From: Burkholderia sp. BCC1644
Lineage (GTDB): Bacteria; Pseudomonadota; Gammaproteobacteria; Burkholderiales; Burkholderiaceae
DNA: 64,000 bases
Assembly: GCF_902833225.1 (NCBI RefSeq)
Contig: NZ_CADFEI010000002.1
Span: 434,001-498,000 of the forward strand
Direction of reading: 5' to 3'
Shown here: positions 46,745 to 54,756 of the stretch, piece by piece
Layout: every line of letters begins with the position of its first letter
Numbering within the stretch: the first letter of the stretch is position 1
Translations under genes and position numbers: made by a program
Notes under the pieces: generated by a model
What the model was told of the DNA's origin: nothing
The model's database searches: none
What the model saw: only the letters and a program-made list of their open reading frames with translations

Positions 46745-47434
46745 TCAGCCCGCAATGGGCAGCGCATCGACCGCATACGCATGTCGAATCGTGCGGCCCA
46801 GCACCGGATCTTCCAGCTCGACCTCGAACCGCTCGGCCGGCCGGATGCCGCCGATCGCGGCCAGCGTGCCGCACAGCATCGCGGTGCCGTCGACGAAGCG
46901 GCCATCGTCGCGCGCGAACTGTGCGAGCAGATCGTCCGGCGCGCGCATCGCCGTCACCTTGCCTTCCTGATACAGCACGCGCTCGCCGTCGATCGTCGCG
47001 TACGCGCGCAGCACGAGCTGATCCCAGTGCCCGGCCACGTCGTCGAATTTCCACAGAGTGTTCGCGCACGGCTTGCCGCACATCTGCTTCGAGACGGTGA
47101 TCCCGTACGTCTCGACCTCGCGATCGGTGTGGTCGGACGCGATGCCGACGAACGTCTCGCCGCCGTCGCGCACCAGCACGAACTCCGCCTCGCCGCTGCT
47201 CTGCCCGCCCGATACCTGGATCGCGGGCGACAGGTCGAGGCGATCGGCCGCGACGCGGTAGAACACCGGTGTCGTCGCCGGGCGCTTGACGCCGAGTGCT
47301 TCCAGCTCGCGGATGTGCTTCTCCATGGCGACCGTGTCGCGTCCGGTCCAGCCCGCGATCACGAGCGTGTCGATCGCGATCGCGCGCTCGGTGCGGCCGT
47401 CGCGACCGTCGATCGCGAACGTGATGGTTTTCAT
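46745..47434 (-). CDS. DUF2848 protein
   Basis: A 229-residue protein of family DUF2848, whose fold is related to fumarylacetoacetate hydrolase-like enzymes in my recollection. Landmarks: VIAGWTGRDTVAMEKHIRELEALGV, QVSGGQSSGEAEFVLV, GIASDHTDREVETYGITVSKQMC and TAMLCGTLAAIGGIRP. The function is not established; repeated association with catabolic clusters suggests a hydrolase or isomerase. The ATG at 47434 follows GAGGAGC. It is 67 bases downstream of a cupin gene in the same direction, with a strong hairpin between, and likely belongs to the HpaB/HpaC-like cluster. Confidence 0.78.
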   Translation of the reverse strand: MKTITFAIDGRDGRTERAIAIDTLVIAGWTGRDTVAMEKHIRELEALGVKRPATTPVFYRVAADRLDLSPAIQVSGGQSSGEAEFVLVRDGGETFVGIASDHTDREVETYGITVSKQMCGKPCANTLWKFDDVAGHWDQLVLRAYATIDGERVLYQEGKVTAMRAPDDLLAQFARDDGRFVDGTAMLCGTLAAIGGIRPAERFEVELEDPVLGRTIRHAYAVDALPIAG

Positions 47435-47450
47435 CGAATGCTCCTCGTGG

Positions 47451-47478
47451 CGGGCAGCGCACGATACTGCGCTGCCCG
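47451..47478 (-). terminator. Hairpin between cupin and DUF2848 genes
   Basis: CGGGCAGCGCA-N6-TGCGCTGCCCG, a perfect 11-bp stem with loop CGATAC (plus-strand reading). It has no T-run, so it may be an RNA-processing or partial termination element that lowers expression of the distal DUF2848 gene. Confidence 0.5.
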
Positions 47479-47501
47479 CGATGTGTCGTGAATGGCCGCG
47501 C

Positions 47502-47888
47502 TTATGCCGGGTCGTAGTAGTGGATCTCGAGCAGCACGCAGCCGCCGTTCGACTTGAACGGGCCGTGCCATGCACCGGGCGGACGCACCGCGTACGTGTA
47601 GCCGTTGAACGGCGTGCCGCCGTCGCCGTGCTCGTCGTTGCCGACGGTCAGGTCGCCTTCGACCAGAAACACTTCTTCCCAGTAGTCGTGCACGAACGGC
47701 TTCTTCGTATGCAGTCCGGCCGGCAGGCGCAGCAGGCGCGTGCGGCTGCCGCGCTTGCGCTCGGTATCGAGCGCGCCGGACAGGATCAGCTCCTGCGCGC
47801 CGGATGCCGGGTCATAACCTTCCGGCAACTGCCAGTCGCGCTGCATGTCCAGCGTATGGAATTCGTCGTGAAGCTTGTTGATGGCCAT
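47502..47888 (-). CDS. Cupin-domain protein
   Basis: A 128-residue single-cupin protein. The metal-site pattern is in GLHTKKPFVHDYWEEVFLVEGDL (His and Glu ligands) with second motif VRPPGAWHGPFKSNGGCVLLEIHYY. Such proteins are dioxygenases, isomerases or ligand-binding proteins; the role here is unknown but the gene lies 50 bases downstream of the HpaB-like oxygenase in the same direction. The ATG at 47888 follows CAGGAGAG. It may act on the hydroxylated product. Confidence 0.8.
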   Translation of the reverse strand: MAINKLHDEFHTLDMQRDWQLPEGYDPASGAQELILSGALDTERKRGSRTRLLRLPAGLHTKKPFVHDYWEEVFLVEGDLTVGNDEHGDGGTPFNGYTYAVRPPGAWHGPFKSNGGCVLLEIHYYDPA

Positions 47889-47938
47889 CTGTCTCTCCTG
47901 AATGCGATAGCGGGTGAAGTTGGATGCGACCGGACGCG

Positions 47939-49417
47939 TCAAGCGGCGCGTGGCGTCGACAGTTCCTGGTTCAGCGAATAGCTGCCGAGCATCGAATCGA
48001 CGAGATGCGACGCGCGCTGCCAGTCGTACGTGCGGTACGCATGCCCCTTCGTGACGAACGACGCACCGGCATAGAACAGTTCGTACTGGTTGTGGCGCGA
48101 CGCGAATTCGGAGCCGACCGCGTCCCACGCGAGCTTGAAGAACTTCACGCGCTCCTCGGACGAGCACACCGGCGACTTCTGCGTCTTCTCGATGATGCGC
48201 AGCAGGTCGGGGTTCTCGAAATCGCGCACGCTGGACGGCAGCATGATCATTCCGCCGCCAGCAAGCTCGCGCAGCGTGTTGAGCACCTTCGAATACAGCT
48301 GCTGCGTGACGACCTGCGAGCCGTACAGCATGTTGCGGTCGGGCACGTAGAAGCCGTTGACGACCGTGCCCTTCGCCTCCATCCCGTAGACCCACGCCTC
48401 GACCATCGACGCTTCGGCCGCGAGCTGGCCCAGCGTCTCGCGCACCTGCGGGAACGCGTTCGTCCCGTTGACCTCGGAGATCTTCAAGCCGAGCCCCACC
48501 AGGAAGCGCAGCTTCGTCATCAGGCGCACCTGGCATTGATAGTTCTGGTACACGTGGGCAGGCGTCGCGTGAAACTGCTTCGCGCACATCGCCGTATTGC
48601 CGGCGACGAAGATCCGTTCCCACGGCACCTTCACGTCGTCGAAGTACAGCACCGCGTCGTTCTCGTCGAAGCGGCTCGACAGCGGGTTGTCGAACACCGA
48701 CGTCGCGTTTTCCTCGTACGACTTGCGCGACATGATCTTCATGCCCTTCGCGTTCATCGGCACCGCAAACGACAGCGCGTACATGTCGTCGCCTTCGCGC
48801 AGCGGCTGGATGCAGCTGCAGAACACCTCGTTCGCCATGATCCCGCTCGTCGCGAGCATCTTCGCGCCGCGCACCGTGATGCCTTCGGCATCCTGGTCGA
48901 CGATGCCGACCGCGAGGTACTTGTCTTCCTGTTCGTGTGCGGCCTTCGACTGGTTCGCCTGCGGATTCACGATCACGTAGGTCAGGAACAGGTCGTTGTC
49001 GCGTGCGTAACGGTAGTAGTCGCGCAGCGCGCCTGCACGCGCCGGATCGTATTGCTCGAATACGTCGGCGCCCATATACATGCCCGCCAGGCACGACGCA
49101 ACGTGGTCGGGCGAACGGCCCATGAAGCCGTAATGCAGCTCCGACCACGCTTCCAGCGCGGCACGGCGCTCGACGAGTTCGGCATAGGACGCCGGCAGTT
49201 GCCAGATCCTGCTCACGCGGTTGCCCGTGTCGGGCGACACGAACGTCATCTTCTCGACGTTCTCGTCGCGCGCCTGGTAGTCGTACAGGCTCGCGTAGCT
49301 GCGAATCGAATTGCGGAATGCCGCATGCGCGGTCACGTCGCCGACCGGCTGCCCGTTCAGGTAAACCTGCCGACCGTCGCGCAGCGACGCGATGTGCTGG
49401 GTCCCGTTCTTGATCAT
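47939..49417 (-). CDS. HpaB/PvcC-like flavin-dependent monooxygenase, oxygenase component
   Basis: A 492-residue protein of the 4-hydroxyphenylacetate 3-hydroxylase family, which uses reduced FAD and oxygen to hydroxylate phenols ortho to the hydroxyl. Landmarks: SLRDGRQVYLNGQPVGDV, FMGRSPDHVASCLAGM, NPQANQSKA, GITVRGAKMLATSG, KVPWERIF, VRETLGQLAAEASMVEAWV and RVKFFKLAWDAVGSEFASRHNQYE (landmarks only). Length fits the Acinetobacter/Thermus type and PvcC more than the 520-residue E. coli form. It is followed by cupin and DUF2848 and preceded, 37 bases away, by a flavin reductase that should supply reduced flavin. Substrate unknown. Confidence 0.88.
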   Translation of the reverse strand: MIKNGTQHIASLRDGRQVYLNGQPVGDVTAHAAFRNSIRSYASLYDYQARDENVEKMTFVSPDTGNRVSRIWQLPASYAELVERRAALEAWSELHYGFMGRSPDHVASCLAGMYMGADVFEQYDPARAGALRDYYRYARDNDLFLTYVIVNPQANQSKAAHEQEDKYLAVGIVDQDAEGITVRGAKMLATSGIMANEVFCSCIQPLREGDDMYALSFAVPMNAKGMKIMSRKSYEENATSVFDNPLSSRFDENDAVLYFDDVKVPWERIFVAGNTAMCAKQFHATPAHVYQNYQCQVRLMTKLRFLVGLGLKISEVNGTNAFPQVRETLGQLAAEASMVEAWVYGMEAKGTVVNGFYVPDRNMLYGSQVVTQQLYSKVLNTLRELAGGGMIMLPSSVRDFENPDLLRIIEKTQKSPVCSSEERVKFFKLAWDAVGSEFASRHNQYELFYAGASFVTKGHAYRTYDWQRASHLVDSMLGSYSLNQELSTPRAA

Positions 49418-49453
49418 GATGTCCTCCTGGGTGGAATGAATCGTGGGTTGCGT

Positions 49454-49981
49454 TCACACGGACGGCGCGAGCGCGCCGTCGAGCGCGCGGTAGCGACCGC
49501 CGAAGAAGATCAGCGGGCGCCCTTCCGAGCGCGCGCGGTGCCGCGTCACGCGGCCGACGAAGATCACGTGGTCGCCGCCGTCGTACTGCGCATAGGGTTC
49601 GCATTCGAACGTCGCGAGCGCGTCGGGCAGCAGCACCGCGCCGTCGTCGTCCGCCGCGCCGGCGCGCCAGCCCCATTTGTCGCCGTTCGCTTTCGCAAAG
49701 CAGTTCGACAGGTGCTGCTGCGTCTCGTCGAGCACGTTGACCGCGTAGCCGTCCGCGCCGGCCAGGTCGCCGAGGCTCAGGCTGCGGCGATCGACCGAGA
49801 ACAGGATCAGCGGCGGATCCAGCGACACCGAATTGAACGACGCGACCGTGATGCCGACCGGCATCCCCTCTTTGCGCGGTGCGGTAATCACCGCGACGCC
49901 CGTCGCGAACATCGACAACGCGCTGCGAAAGCGCCGCTGCTCGTCGGCGCCCGCGCCGGCTCCGGCATGGTTCTCGCTCAT
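49454..49981 (-). CDS. HpaC-like NAD(P)H:flavin reductase
   Basis: A 175-residue short-chain flavin reductase, partner of the HpaB-like oxygenase. FRSALSMFATGVAVITA, GITVASFNSVSLDPPLILFSVDRRS, FAVN-like YAVNVLDETQQHLSNCFAK and HVIFVGRVTRHRA are the family pattern. Translation starts at 49981 (MSENHAGAG), since AAGGAGG lies seven bases upstream; an in-frame ATG at 50035 is less well placed. It is the first gene of the oxygenase operon, behind two tandem 13-bp repeats that are probably regulator sites. Confidence 0.9.
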   Translation of the reverse strand: MSENHAGAGAGADEQRRFRSALSMFATGVAVITAPRKEGMPVGITVASFNSVSLDPPLILFSVDRRSLSLGDLAGADGYAVNVLDETQQHLSNCFAKANGDKWGWRAGAADDDGAVLLPDALATFECEPYAQYDGGDHVIFVGRVTRHRARSEGRPLIFFGGRYRALDGALAPSV

Positions 49982-50041
49982 CTCGTCCTCCTTGGGTTGC
50001 ATCGCTGGATCCCGCCGTGGAATCCAGCCCAACAAAGCACC

Positions 50042-50067
50042 GTTATTTAGCTTTGTTATTTAGCTTT
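50042..50067. promoter_or_regulatory. Tandem 13-bp direct repeats, candidate MarR sites
   Basis: GTTATTTAGCTTT occurs twice head to tail (50042-50054, 50055-50067) in the divergent region between the flavin reductase and iscS-like genes. Its core ATTTAGCTTT recurs at the marR promoter (52078-52087), and AGCTTTGTT again at 50122-50130. Confidence 0.7.
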
Positions 50068-50254
50068 TATTAAATGTAAACACAAAGGCGGGTTCAAGCT
50101 GTCGTAAACCCTGATCTTGAAAGCTTTGTTTGAAAGACAACCCTACTGGCGTGATGGATGTTGCGCGGCGCCCGCGAATGTCCACGTACACTGCGGCAAC
50201 CGTATTCCCCGGCTTTCGCGCCCCGCGAGAGACCCGCTTTCCGGAGCCCTTTCG

Positions 50255-51466
50255 ATGTCATCCCGTCCAATCTACATGGACTACAGCGCGACGACGCCCG
50301 TCGATCCGCGCGTGGTCGACAAAATGGTGCCGTTCCTGCACGAGCAGTTCGGCAACCCCGCGTCACGCAGCCACAGCTATGGCTGGGATGCCGAGCAGGC
50401 CGTCGAGGAAGCGCGCGCGCACGTCGCCGCGCTGCTGGGCGCGGACCCGCGCGAAATCGTGTGGACGTCCGGCGCGACCGAGGGCAACAACCTCGCGATC
50501 AAGGGCGCCGTGCACTTCTACCAGGGCCATGGCAAGCATCTCGTCACGGTGAAGACCGAGCACAAGGCCGTGCTCGATACGTGCCGCGAACTCGAACGGC
50601 AGGGCTTCGACGTCACGTATCTCGACGTGCGGGAAGACGGCCTCGTCGATCTCGATGCGCTGCGGCAGGCGCTGCGCGGCGACACGATCCTGGTGTCGGT
50701 GATGCTCGCGAACAATGAAACGGGCGTGATCCAGCCGGTTGCCGAGATCGGCGCGCTGTGCCGCGCGCGCGGCATCGTGTTCCACTGCGACGCCGTGCAG
50801 GCAGCCGGCAAGATTCCGGTCGACGTGAATGCGTTGAACGTCGACCTGCTGACGGTGACCGCGCACAAGGTGTACGGCCCGAAGGGGATCGGCGCGCTGT
50901 ACGTGCGCCGCAAGCCGCGCGTGCGCATCGAAGCGCAGATGCACGGCGGCGGCCACGAGCGCGGGATGCGTTCGGGCACGCTGCCGACGCACCAGATCGT
51001 CGGGATGGGCGAAGCGTTTCGGCTTGCGAAGGAAGAGATGGGAGAAGAAGGCCGCCGCGTCGGCGCGTTGCGCGACCGGCTGCTGGCCGGGCTGTCGACG
51101 CTCGACGAGGTTTACGTGAACGGCGACCTGACGCAGCGGATTCCGCACAACCTGAACGTCAGCTTCAACTTCGTCGAAGGCGAATCGCTGATCATGGGGA
51201 TCAAGGGCGTGGCGGTATCGTCAGGCTCCGCGTGTACGTCGGCGTCGCTGGAGCCGTCTTACGTGCTGCGTGCGCTCGGCCGCAGCGACGAACTCGCGCA
51301 CAGCTCGATCCGCTTCACGCTCGGCCGCTTCACGACCGAAGCCGAAGTCGACAGCGTGATCGCACAGGTGCGCGACACGGTCGGCAAGCTGCGCGCGCTG
51401 AGCCCGTTGTGGGACATGCATCTGGAAGGGGTCGACCTGAACACGATCGAGTGGGCCGCGCACTGA
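50255..51466 (+). CDS. IscS-type cysteine desulfurase (second copy, outside an isc operon)
   Basis: A 403-residue PLP enzyme that removes sulfur from cysteine to load it on its active-site cysteine. [13 protein letters not shown] opens the protein; the PLP lysine is in [15 protein letters not shown] (about 205), the persulfide cysteine in [17 protein letters not shown] (about 327), and the C-terminus [19 protein letters not shown] is that of class I IscS. The ATG at 50255 follows CCGGAG. No iscR, iscU, iscA or hscBA adjoins it; neighbours are a flavin monooxygenase operon (divergent) and a MarR regulator. It may supply sulfur or repair clusters for that pathway, or be a stress paralogue. Confidence 0.92.
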   Translation: MSSRPIYMDYSATTPVDPRVVDKMVPFLHEQFGNPASRSHSYGWDAEQAVEEARAHVAALLGADPREIVWTSGATEGNNLAIKGAVHFYQGHGKHLVTVKTEHKAVLDTCRELERQGFDVTYLDVREDGLVDLDALRQALRGDTILVSVMLANNETGVIQPVAEIGALCRARGIVFHCDAVQAAGKIPVDVNALNVDLLTVTAHKVYGPKGIGALYVRRKPRVRIEAQMHGGGHERGMRSGTLPTHQIVGMGEAFRLAKEEMGEEGRRVGALRDRLLAGLSTLDEVYVNGDLTQRIPHNLNVSFNFVEGESLIMGIKGVAVSSGSACTSASLEPSYVLRALGRSDELAHSSIRFTLGRFTTEAEVDSVIAQVRDTVGKLRALSPLWDMHLEGVDLNTIEWAAH

Positions 51467-51483
51467 GCGTGGCCGAGGCATCG

Positions 51484-51502
51484 CGCCGGCCCGCGGCCGG
51501 CG
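51484..51502. terminator. Hairpin between convergent iscS-like and marR genes
   Basis: CGCCGGCC-CGC-GGCCGGCG, a perfect 8-bp stem 18 bases after the iscS-like stop, followed after ten bases by TTTTTT, which already lies within the 3' end of the convergent MarR gene. Confidence 0.5.
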
Positions 51503-51506
51503 TGCG

Positions 51507-52049
51507 TCAGCTTTTTTCCTGGCGCGCGATCATGTGCGCGAGATCGAGCGTCGCGCGATCACCGTTGGTGACGAGGCGGTCGATCACCGAGCACATCACC
51601 TTGAATTCGGTCTTGGTCACGCCCTCGAACAGCACGTTGTTGATCCGCTGCTGGGTGGGCGCCAGCGCCTTCAGCAGCTTCGTGCCGGCCGACGTGACCG
51701 TGAGCCGCATCTTGCGCTTGTCGTCCGGGTCCGCCCGCTTGTCGATCAGGCCGAGCTTCTTGAGCTTGCCGGTTTCGATCGTCACGAACGCGCCGCTCAG
51801 GTGCAGGTGATCGGCCAGGCGGTTGACGGTCACGACGTCGTCGTGAGACAGGTGCGCGACCGACACGAGCAACGAATACTGGATGCCGGTCAGCCCGGCG
51901 ATCGAGCCGAAACCGTCGCGCACCGACAGCAGGCGCGCCGCGAACGGCAACAGCCCGTTGATCAGGTGACGGAATTCCGTGTCCGTGCCGTCGATCAGGC
52001 AGGCCGGGTTGGTAATGGTCAGAACGGACTCCTCTTGCTGCTTGGCCAT
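51507..52049 (-). CDS. MarR-family regulator
   Basis: A 180-residue MarR regulator with winged helix VVTVNRLADHLHLSGAFVTIETGKLKKLGLIDKRADPDDKRKMRLTVT (recognition helix in LSGAFVTIETGKL, wing in DPDDKRKMRL). Of the two possible starts, 52049 (MAKQQEES) and 52073, the first is more typical. The sequence ATTTAGCTTTG in its promoter is shared with the tandem repeats before the flavin monooxygenase operon, so it probably represses both itself and that operon, as HpaR does for hpa genes. Ligand unknown, probably a phenolic. Confidence 0.83.
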   Translation of the reverse strand: MAKQQEESVLTITNPACLIDGTDTEFRHLINGLLPFAARLLSVRDGFGSIAGLTGIQYSLLVSVAHLSHDDVVTVNRLADHLHLSGAFVTIETGKLKKLGLIDKRADPDDKRKMRLTVTSAGTKLLKALAPTQQRINNVLFEGVTKTEFKVMCSVIDRLVTNGDRATLDLAHMIARQEKS

Positions 52050-52076
52050 GACGTCGACGCTCCATGCAGTCATGCG

Positions 52077-52098
52077 AATTTAGCTTTGAAACGAAATT
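52077..52098. promoter_or_regulatory. Candidate MarR operator at its own promoter
   Basis: AATTTAGCTTTG shares ATTTAGCTTT exactly with the tandem repeats at 50042-50067; the wider site is a loose dyad AATTT...AAATT. It lies in the divergent gap between marR and the NTF2-like gene. Confidence 0.55.
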
Positions 52099-52177
52099 AT
52101 ACGGCAAAGGCACATGCGCCCCGGCCAGGCCCGGCCGCCCGCATGCGGCCCGATTTTCCGACACTGGAGGTTCGACC

Positions 52178-52771
52178 ATGCCCTTCCCGCTTCATCCCGC
52201 GACGGTTCGCGCGCTGCTCGAATGCTATCTGCGCGCGAAAGACCTGAACCGTCCGTCACTGATCGCCGACTGCTTCGCGGCCGATGCCGAGCTGAGCTTT
52301 TCGCTCGCCAACGACGATATCGATTTTCCGCCGCGCGTGACGGGCGCGGCCGCCATTGCGCGCACGCTGGTCGAGGAATTCGGCGAGCGATTCGAGCGGT
52401 GCCGGACCTATTACGTCTGCACGGAACCGGATGTCGACAACCATGGCGTCAGCAACATGCCGTGGCTGGTCGTGATGCGGCAGAAGGACAGCGGCGCGCT
52501 ACGGATCGGGCATGGCGCGTATCGCTGGCAGTTTGCGGGAGATGACAGCGGCGACGACGTTGCGCGGATCGCCGCGCTGCACATTCACATCGCGCGGATG
52601 GATACCGTCGACGATCCGCAGTCGGTGAAGCTCGGCGCGCTGCATGCGGCGCTCGGGTATCCGTGGCTGCCGGCGCGTGCGTTTGCGCACGGGCTGGCGG
52701 ATGTCGCGGCGGCGCACCCGGATTGGGGATTCCTGGCGCCGTTTCACGACGCGGCGACTGCGGCGGCCTGA
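52178..52771 (+). CDS. NTF2-like (SnoaL-type) protein
   Basis: A 197-residue protein with the NTF2-like cone fold: helical start LLECYLRAKDLNRPSLIADCFAADAELSFS followed by beta strands (VSNMPWLVVMRQKD, LRIGHGAYRWQF) and IAALHIHIARMDTV. Such proteins are isomerases, dehydratases or ring-hydroxylating dioxygenase beta-like subunits; the residues do not decide. The ATG at 52178 follows CTGGAGG. It is divergent from marR and could be part of the same regulon. Confidence 0.7.
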   Translation: MPFPLHPATVRALLECYLRAKDLNRPSLIADCFAADAELSFSLANDDIDFPPRVTGAAAIARTLVEEFGERFERCRTYYVCTEPDVDNHGVSNMPWLVVMRQKDSGALRIGHGAYRWQFAGDDSGDDVARIAALHIHIARMDTVDDPQSVKLGALHAALGYPWLPARAFAHGLADVAAAHPDWGFLAPFHDAATAAA

Positions 52772-52801
52772 CCGATCGCGCCGGCTGCGCCGCGGCGCGC
52801 G

Positions 52802-54418
52802 TCATGCCCCGTCGAGCGCCTGCCTCACCGCCTCCCAATCGAGCCCGAACCGCGCGAGATACTTGCGCAGCCGGTCCGCATCGTTCGGCTGCTTCTTGCT
52901 CTGCCGCGACACCGCGAACAGCGTGCGCCCGGCTTCCGACAGGCTCGCCGAGGTGCGGCACACGTCGAGCACGCGTTCGAGCTGCGCCCGGTCGAACAGG
53001 TCGAGTTCCGCCGCGCGCATACCGAACACCGCGTCGACGCACGATTCCGGCACGCGCGCGCCGCCCGGCGACGACCACGTGCGCGTCAGCCGCTCGACTT
53101 CCTGCTCGGCAAGCGCCTCGGTAATCCGCCCTGCATCGGCCAGCGTCGCCATCCGCGTGACCGACGCCGACAGTTCGCGGAAGTTGCCGGCCCACGTTGC
53201 GCGCGGTGACGCCGCGAACGCGAGATAGCGCCGCTTCGCCTCCACGTTGAATCGCACCAGCTCGCCCTGCTCGCGGCCGAAGCGATCGAGTTCGAATTCG
53301 AGATTCGGCTCGATGTCCTCGCGGCGTTCGGCGAGCCCCGGCAGTTCGTACGTCCACAGATTGATCCGCGCGTAGAGATCCTCGCGGAACGTGCCGACCG
53401 CCACCATCTGCCGCAGGTCGCGATGCGTGCCCGCGATCAGCTCGAAATCGCTGGTCGCCTCGACGTCCGCGCCGACCGGCAGGAAACGCTTCTCCTCGAT
53501 CGCCTTCAGCAGCATCGCCTGCTCGTCGAGCCCGAGTTCGCCGATCTCGTCGAGAAACAGCAGCCCGCCGTCCGCCGCGCGCAGCAGGCCCGCGCGCGCC
53601 GTCTGCGCGCCGGTGAACGCGCCCTTCACGTGCCCGAACAGCGTCGACATCGCCGCGTCGCCGCGCAGCGTCGCGCAGTTGATCTCGATGAACGGCCCCG
53701 CGAGCCGATGGCGGCCGCGCTTCAGCTCGTACACGCGCTTCGCGAGAAACGATTTGCCGGCGCCCGTCGGCCCGACCAGCAGCATCGGCGCGCGCGACCG
53801 CACGGCCACACGCTCCAGTTGCTCGATCAGCGCATTGAAACGCGCGTTGCGCGTGGCGATGCCGGCCTTCAGGAACGACACCGTTTCGTCGCGCTCGCGC
53901 GTGAAGCGTTGCGCGATCCGGTTGTAGCGCGACAGGTCGAGATCGATCACCGATATCGTGCCCGGCCCGCTCGGGCCTTCGTCGGTCCGCTGCGGCGGGC
54001 CCGTCTGCACGAGGCGCGCGGGCAGGTAGCGCGCTTCCGCCAGCAGGAACCAGCAGATCTGCGCGACGTGCGTGCCGGTCGTGATGTGGATCAGGTAATC
54101 CTCGTGCTCGAGGTCGAACGGATACGCGCGCGCGAAGTCGTGCAGCGTCGCGTAGACCTTCTCGAAATCCCAAGGATCGTGGAGCGTGACCGGCGTCAGC
54201 CGCACGTCGGTATACGGCGACAGCTGCGCGAGATCCTCCCGCACGTGACTGGCGAGACGCAGGTACTCCTGCGGATACAGCAGTTCGAGCCGGTCGATCG
54301 GCAGGTCGGGGTGCTCGCACAGCGAAATCGTCGGCCGCCATTTCGGGTAGCGACGCGCCGTGCGATCGCCCTGGTCGAGCACGGTACCGAGAAAACCGAT
54401 CGCAACGGTCTTTCGCAT
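52802..54418 (-). CDS. rtcR: RtcR, sigma-54-dependent activator of RNA repair genes
   Basis: A 538-residue enhancer-binding protein (E. coli RtcR 532). The N-terminal regulatory domain (about 1-180; MRKTVAIGFLGTVLDQG, HITTGTHVAQICWFLLAEARYLPARL) is a CARF-like fold thought to sense RNA-derived ligands. The AAA+ domain has Walker A VGPTGAGKSFLAKR, the sigma-54 contact loop HVKGAFTGAQ and Walker B GLLFLDEIGELG; the C-terminus has a Fis-like HTH region. The ATG at 54418 lies against an 18-bp palindrome. It is divergent from the slipin-rtcB operon, whose promoter is of sigma-54 type, so the whole matches the known rtc regulation. Confidence 0.94.
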   Translation of the reverse strand: MRKTVAIGFLGTVLDQGDRTARRYPKWRPTISLCEHPDLPIDRLELLYPQEYLRLASHVREDLAQLSPYTDVRLTPVTLHDPWDFEKVYATLHDFARAYPFDLEHEDYLIHITTGTHVAQICWFLLAEARYLPARLVQTGPPQRTDEGPSGPGTISVIDLDLSRYNRIAQRFTRERDETVSFLKAGIATRNARFNALIEQLERVAVRSRAPMLLVGPTGAGKSFLAKRVYELKRGRHRLAGPFIEINCATLRGDAAMSTLFGHVKGAFTGAQTARAGLLRAADGGLLFLDEIGELGLDEQAMLLKAIEEKRFLPVGADVEATSDFELIAGTHRDLRQMVAVGTFREDLYARINLWTYELPGLAERREDIEPNLEFELDRFGREQGELVRFNVEAKRRYLAFAASPRATWAGNFRELSASVTRMATLADAGRITEALAEQEVERLTRTWSSPGGARVPESCVDAVFGMRAAELDLFDRAQLERVLDVCRTSASLSEAGRTLFAVSRQSKKQPNDADRLRKYLARFGLDWEAVRQALDGA

Positions 54419-54419
54419 G

Positions 54420-54437
54420 TTTATCTCATGAGATAAA
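54420..54437. promoter_or_regulatory. 18-bp perfect palindrome, candidate RtcR enhancer site
   Basis: TTTATCTCA-TGAGATAAA, a perfect palindrome directly upstream of the rtcR start and about 130 bases upstream of the sigma-54 promoter, a usual enhancer distance. It could serve both activation of the rtc operon and autocontrol of rtcR. Confidence 0.6.
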
Positions 54438-54567
54438 AGACGATCTGATTGTATCGGAATTCCGTAATCACGCGAGGCTGAAAGCATCGGCACCCAATAC
54501 TGCACATCAAACAAAACCCCTTTATTTTCAACGAACTAAAAAATATCCCGAGCGCAAACACGCCCAC

Positions 54568-54583
54568 TGGCACGCTCCTCGCT
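54568..54583 (+). promoter_or_regulatory. Sigma-54 promoter of the RNA repair operon
   Basis: TGGCACGCTCCTCGCT matches TGGCACG-N4-TTGCW with one mismatch, with GG and GC exactly 10 bases apart. Transcription would start near 54595 and give a leader of about 490 bases before the slipin start. Confidence 0.8.
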
Positions 54584-54610
54584 AAATAGAACACGCCGGA
54601 TGTCCCGCTG

Positions 54611-54686
54611 GCCCGCGAGCCAGGGTTCAACAAGCCCTGCTGGTGCGCCGCCGCCGAACCTCGTTCGTCGCGGCAGCGCATGCCGC
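54611..54686 (+). ncRNA. Structured 5' part of the rtc leader
   Basis: Two hairpins precede the tRNA-like elements: CAGGG / CCCTG around TTCAACAAG (54621-54639; loop begins TTCAA like a T-loop) and GCGGCA / TGCCGC around GCGCA (54670-54686). They are part of the presumed sigma-54 transcript. Whether they belong to a separate RNA or to the tRNA-like elements downstream is not clear. Confidence 0.4.
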
Positions 54687-54707
54687 CATGGACAGATGAA
54701 GGCAAAG

Positions 54708-54754
54708 GGGCGCGCGCCAGGATGCCTCGTCCGGGTTCGAATCCCGGAGCGCCC
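54708..54754 (+). ncRNA. tRNA-like minihelix (acceptor stem plus T-arm)
   Basis: A T-arm CCGGG-TTCGAAT-CCCGG (54731-54747) with perfect T-loop sequence is followed by AGCGCCC, whose GCGCCC (54749-54754) pairs with GGGCGC at 54708-54713. Only 17 bases lie where D- and anticodon arms would be, so it is a mini tRNA mimic, not a tRNA. It abuts the second element at 54757. Confidence 0.65.
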
Positions 54755-54756
54755 AT

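Noticed and set aside
54731-54754. tRNA 3'-end fragment as an integration attachment site
   Set aside because: No integrase, no second copy and no flanking foreign DNA in the window; its exact abutment with the second tRNA-like fold and location in the rtc leader favour a functional RNA.
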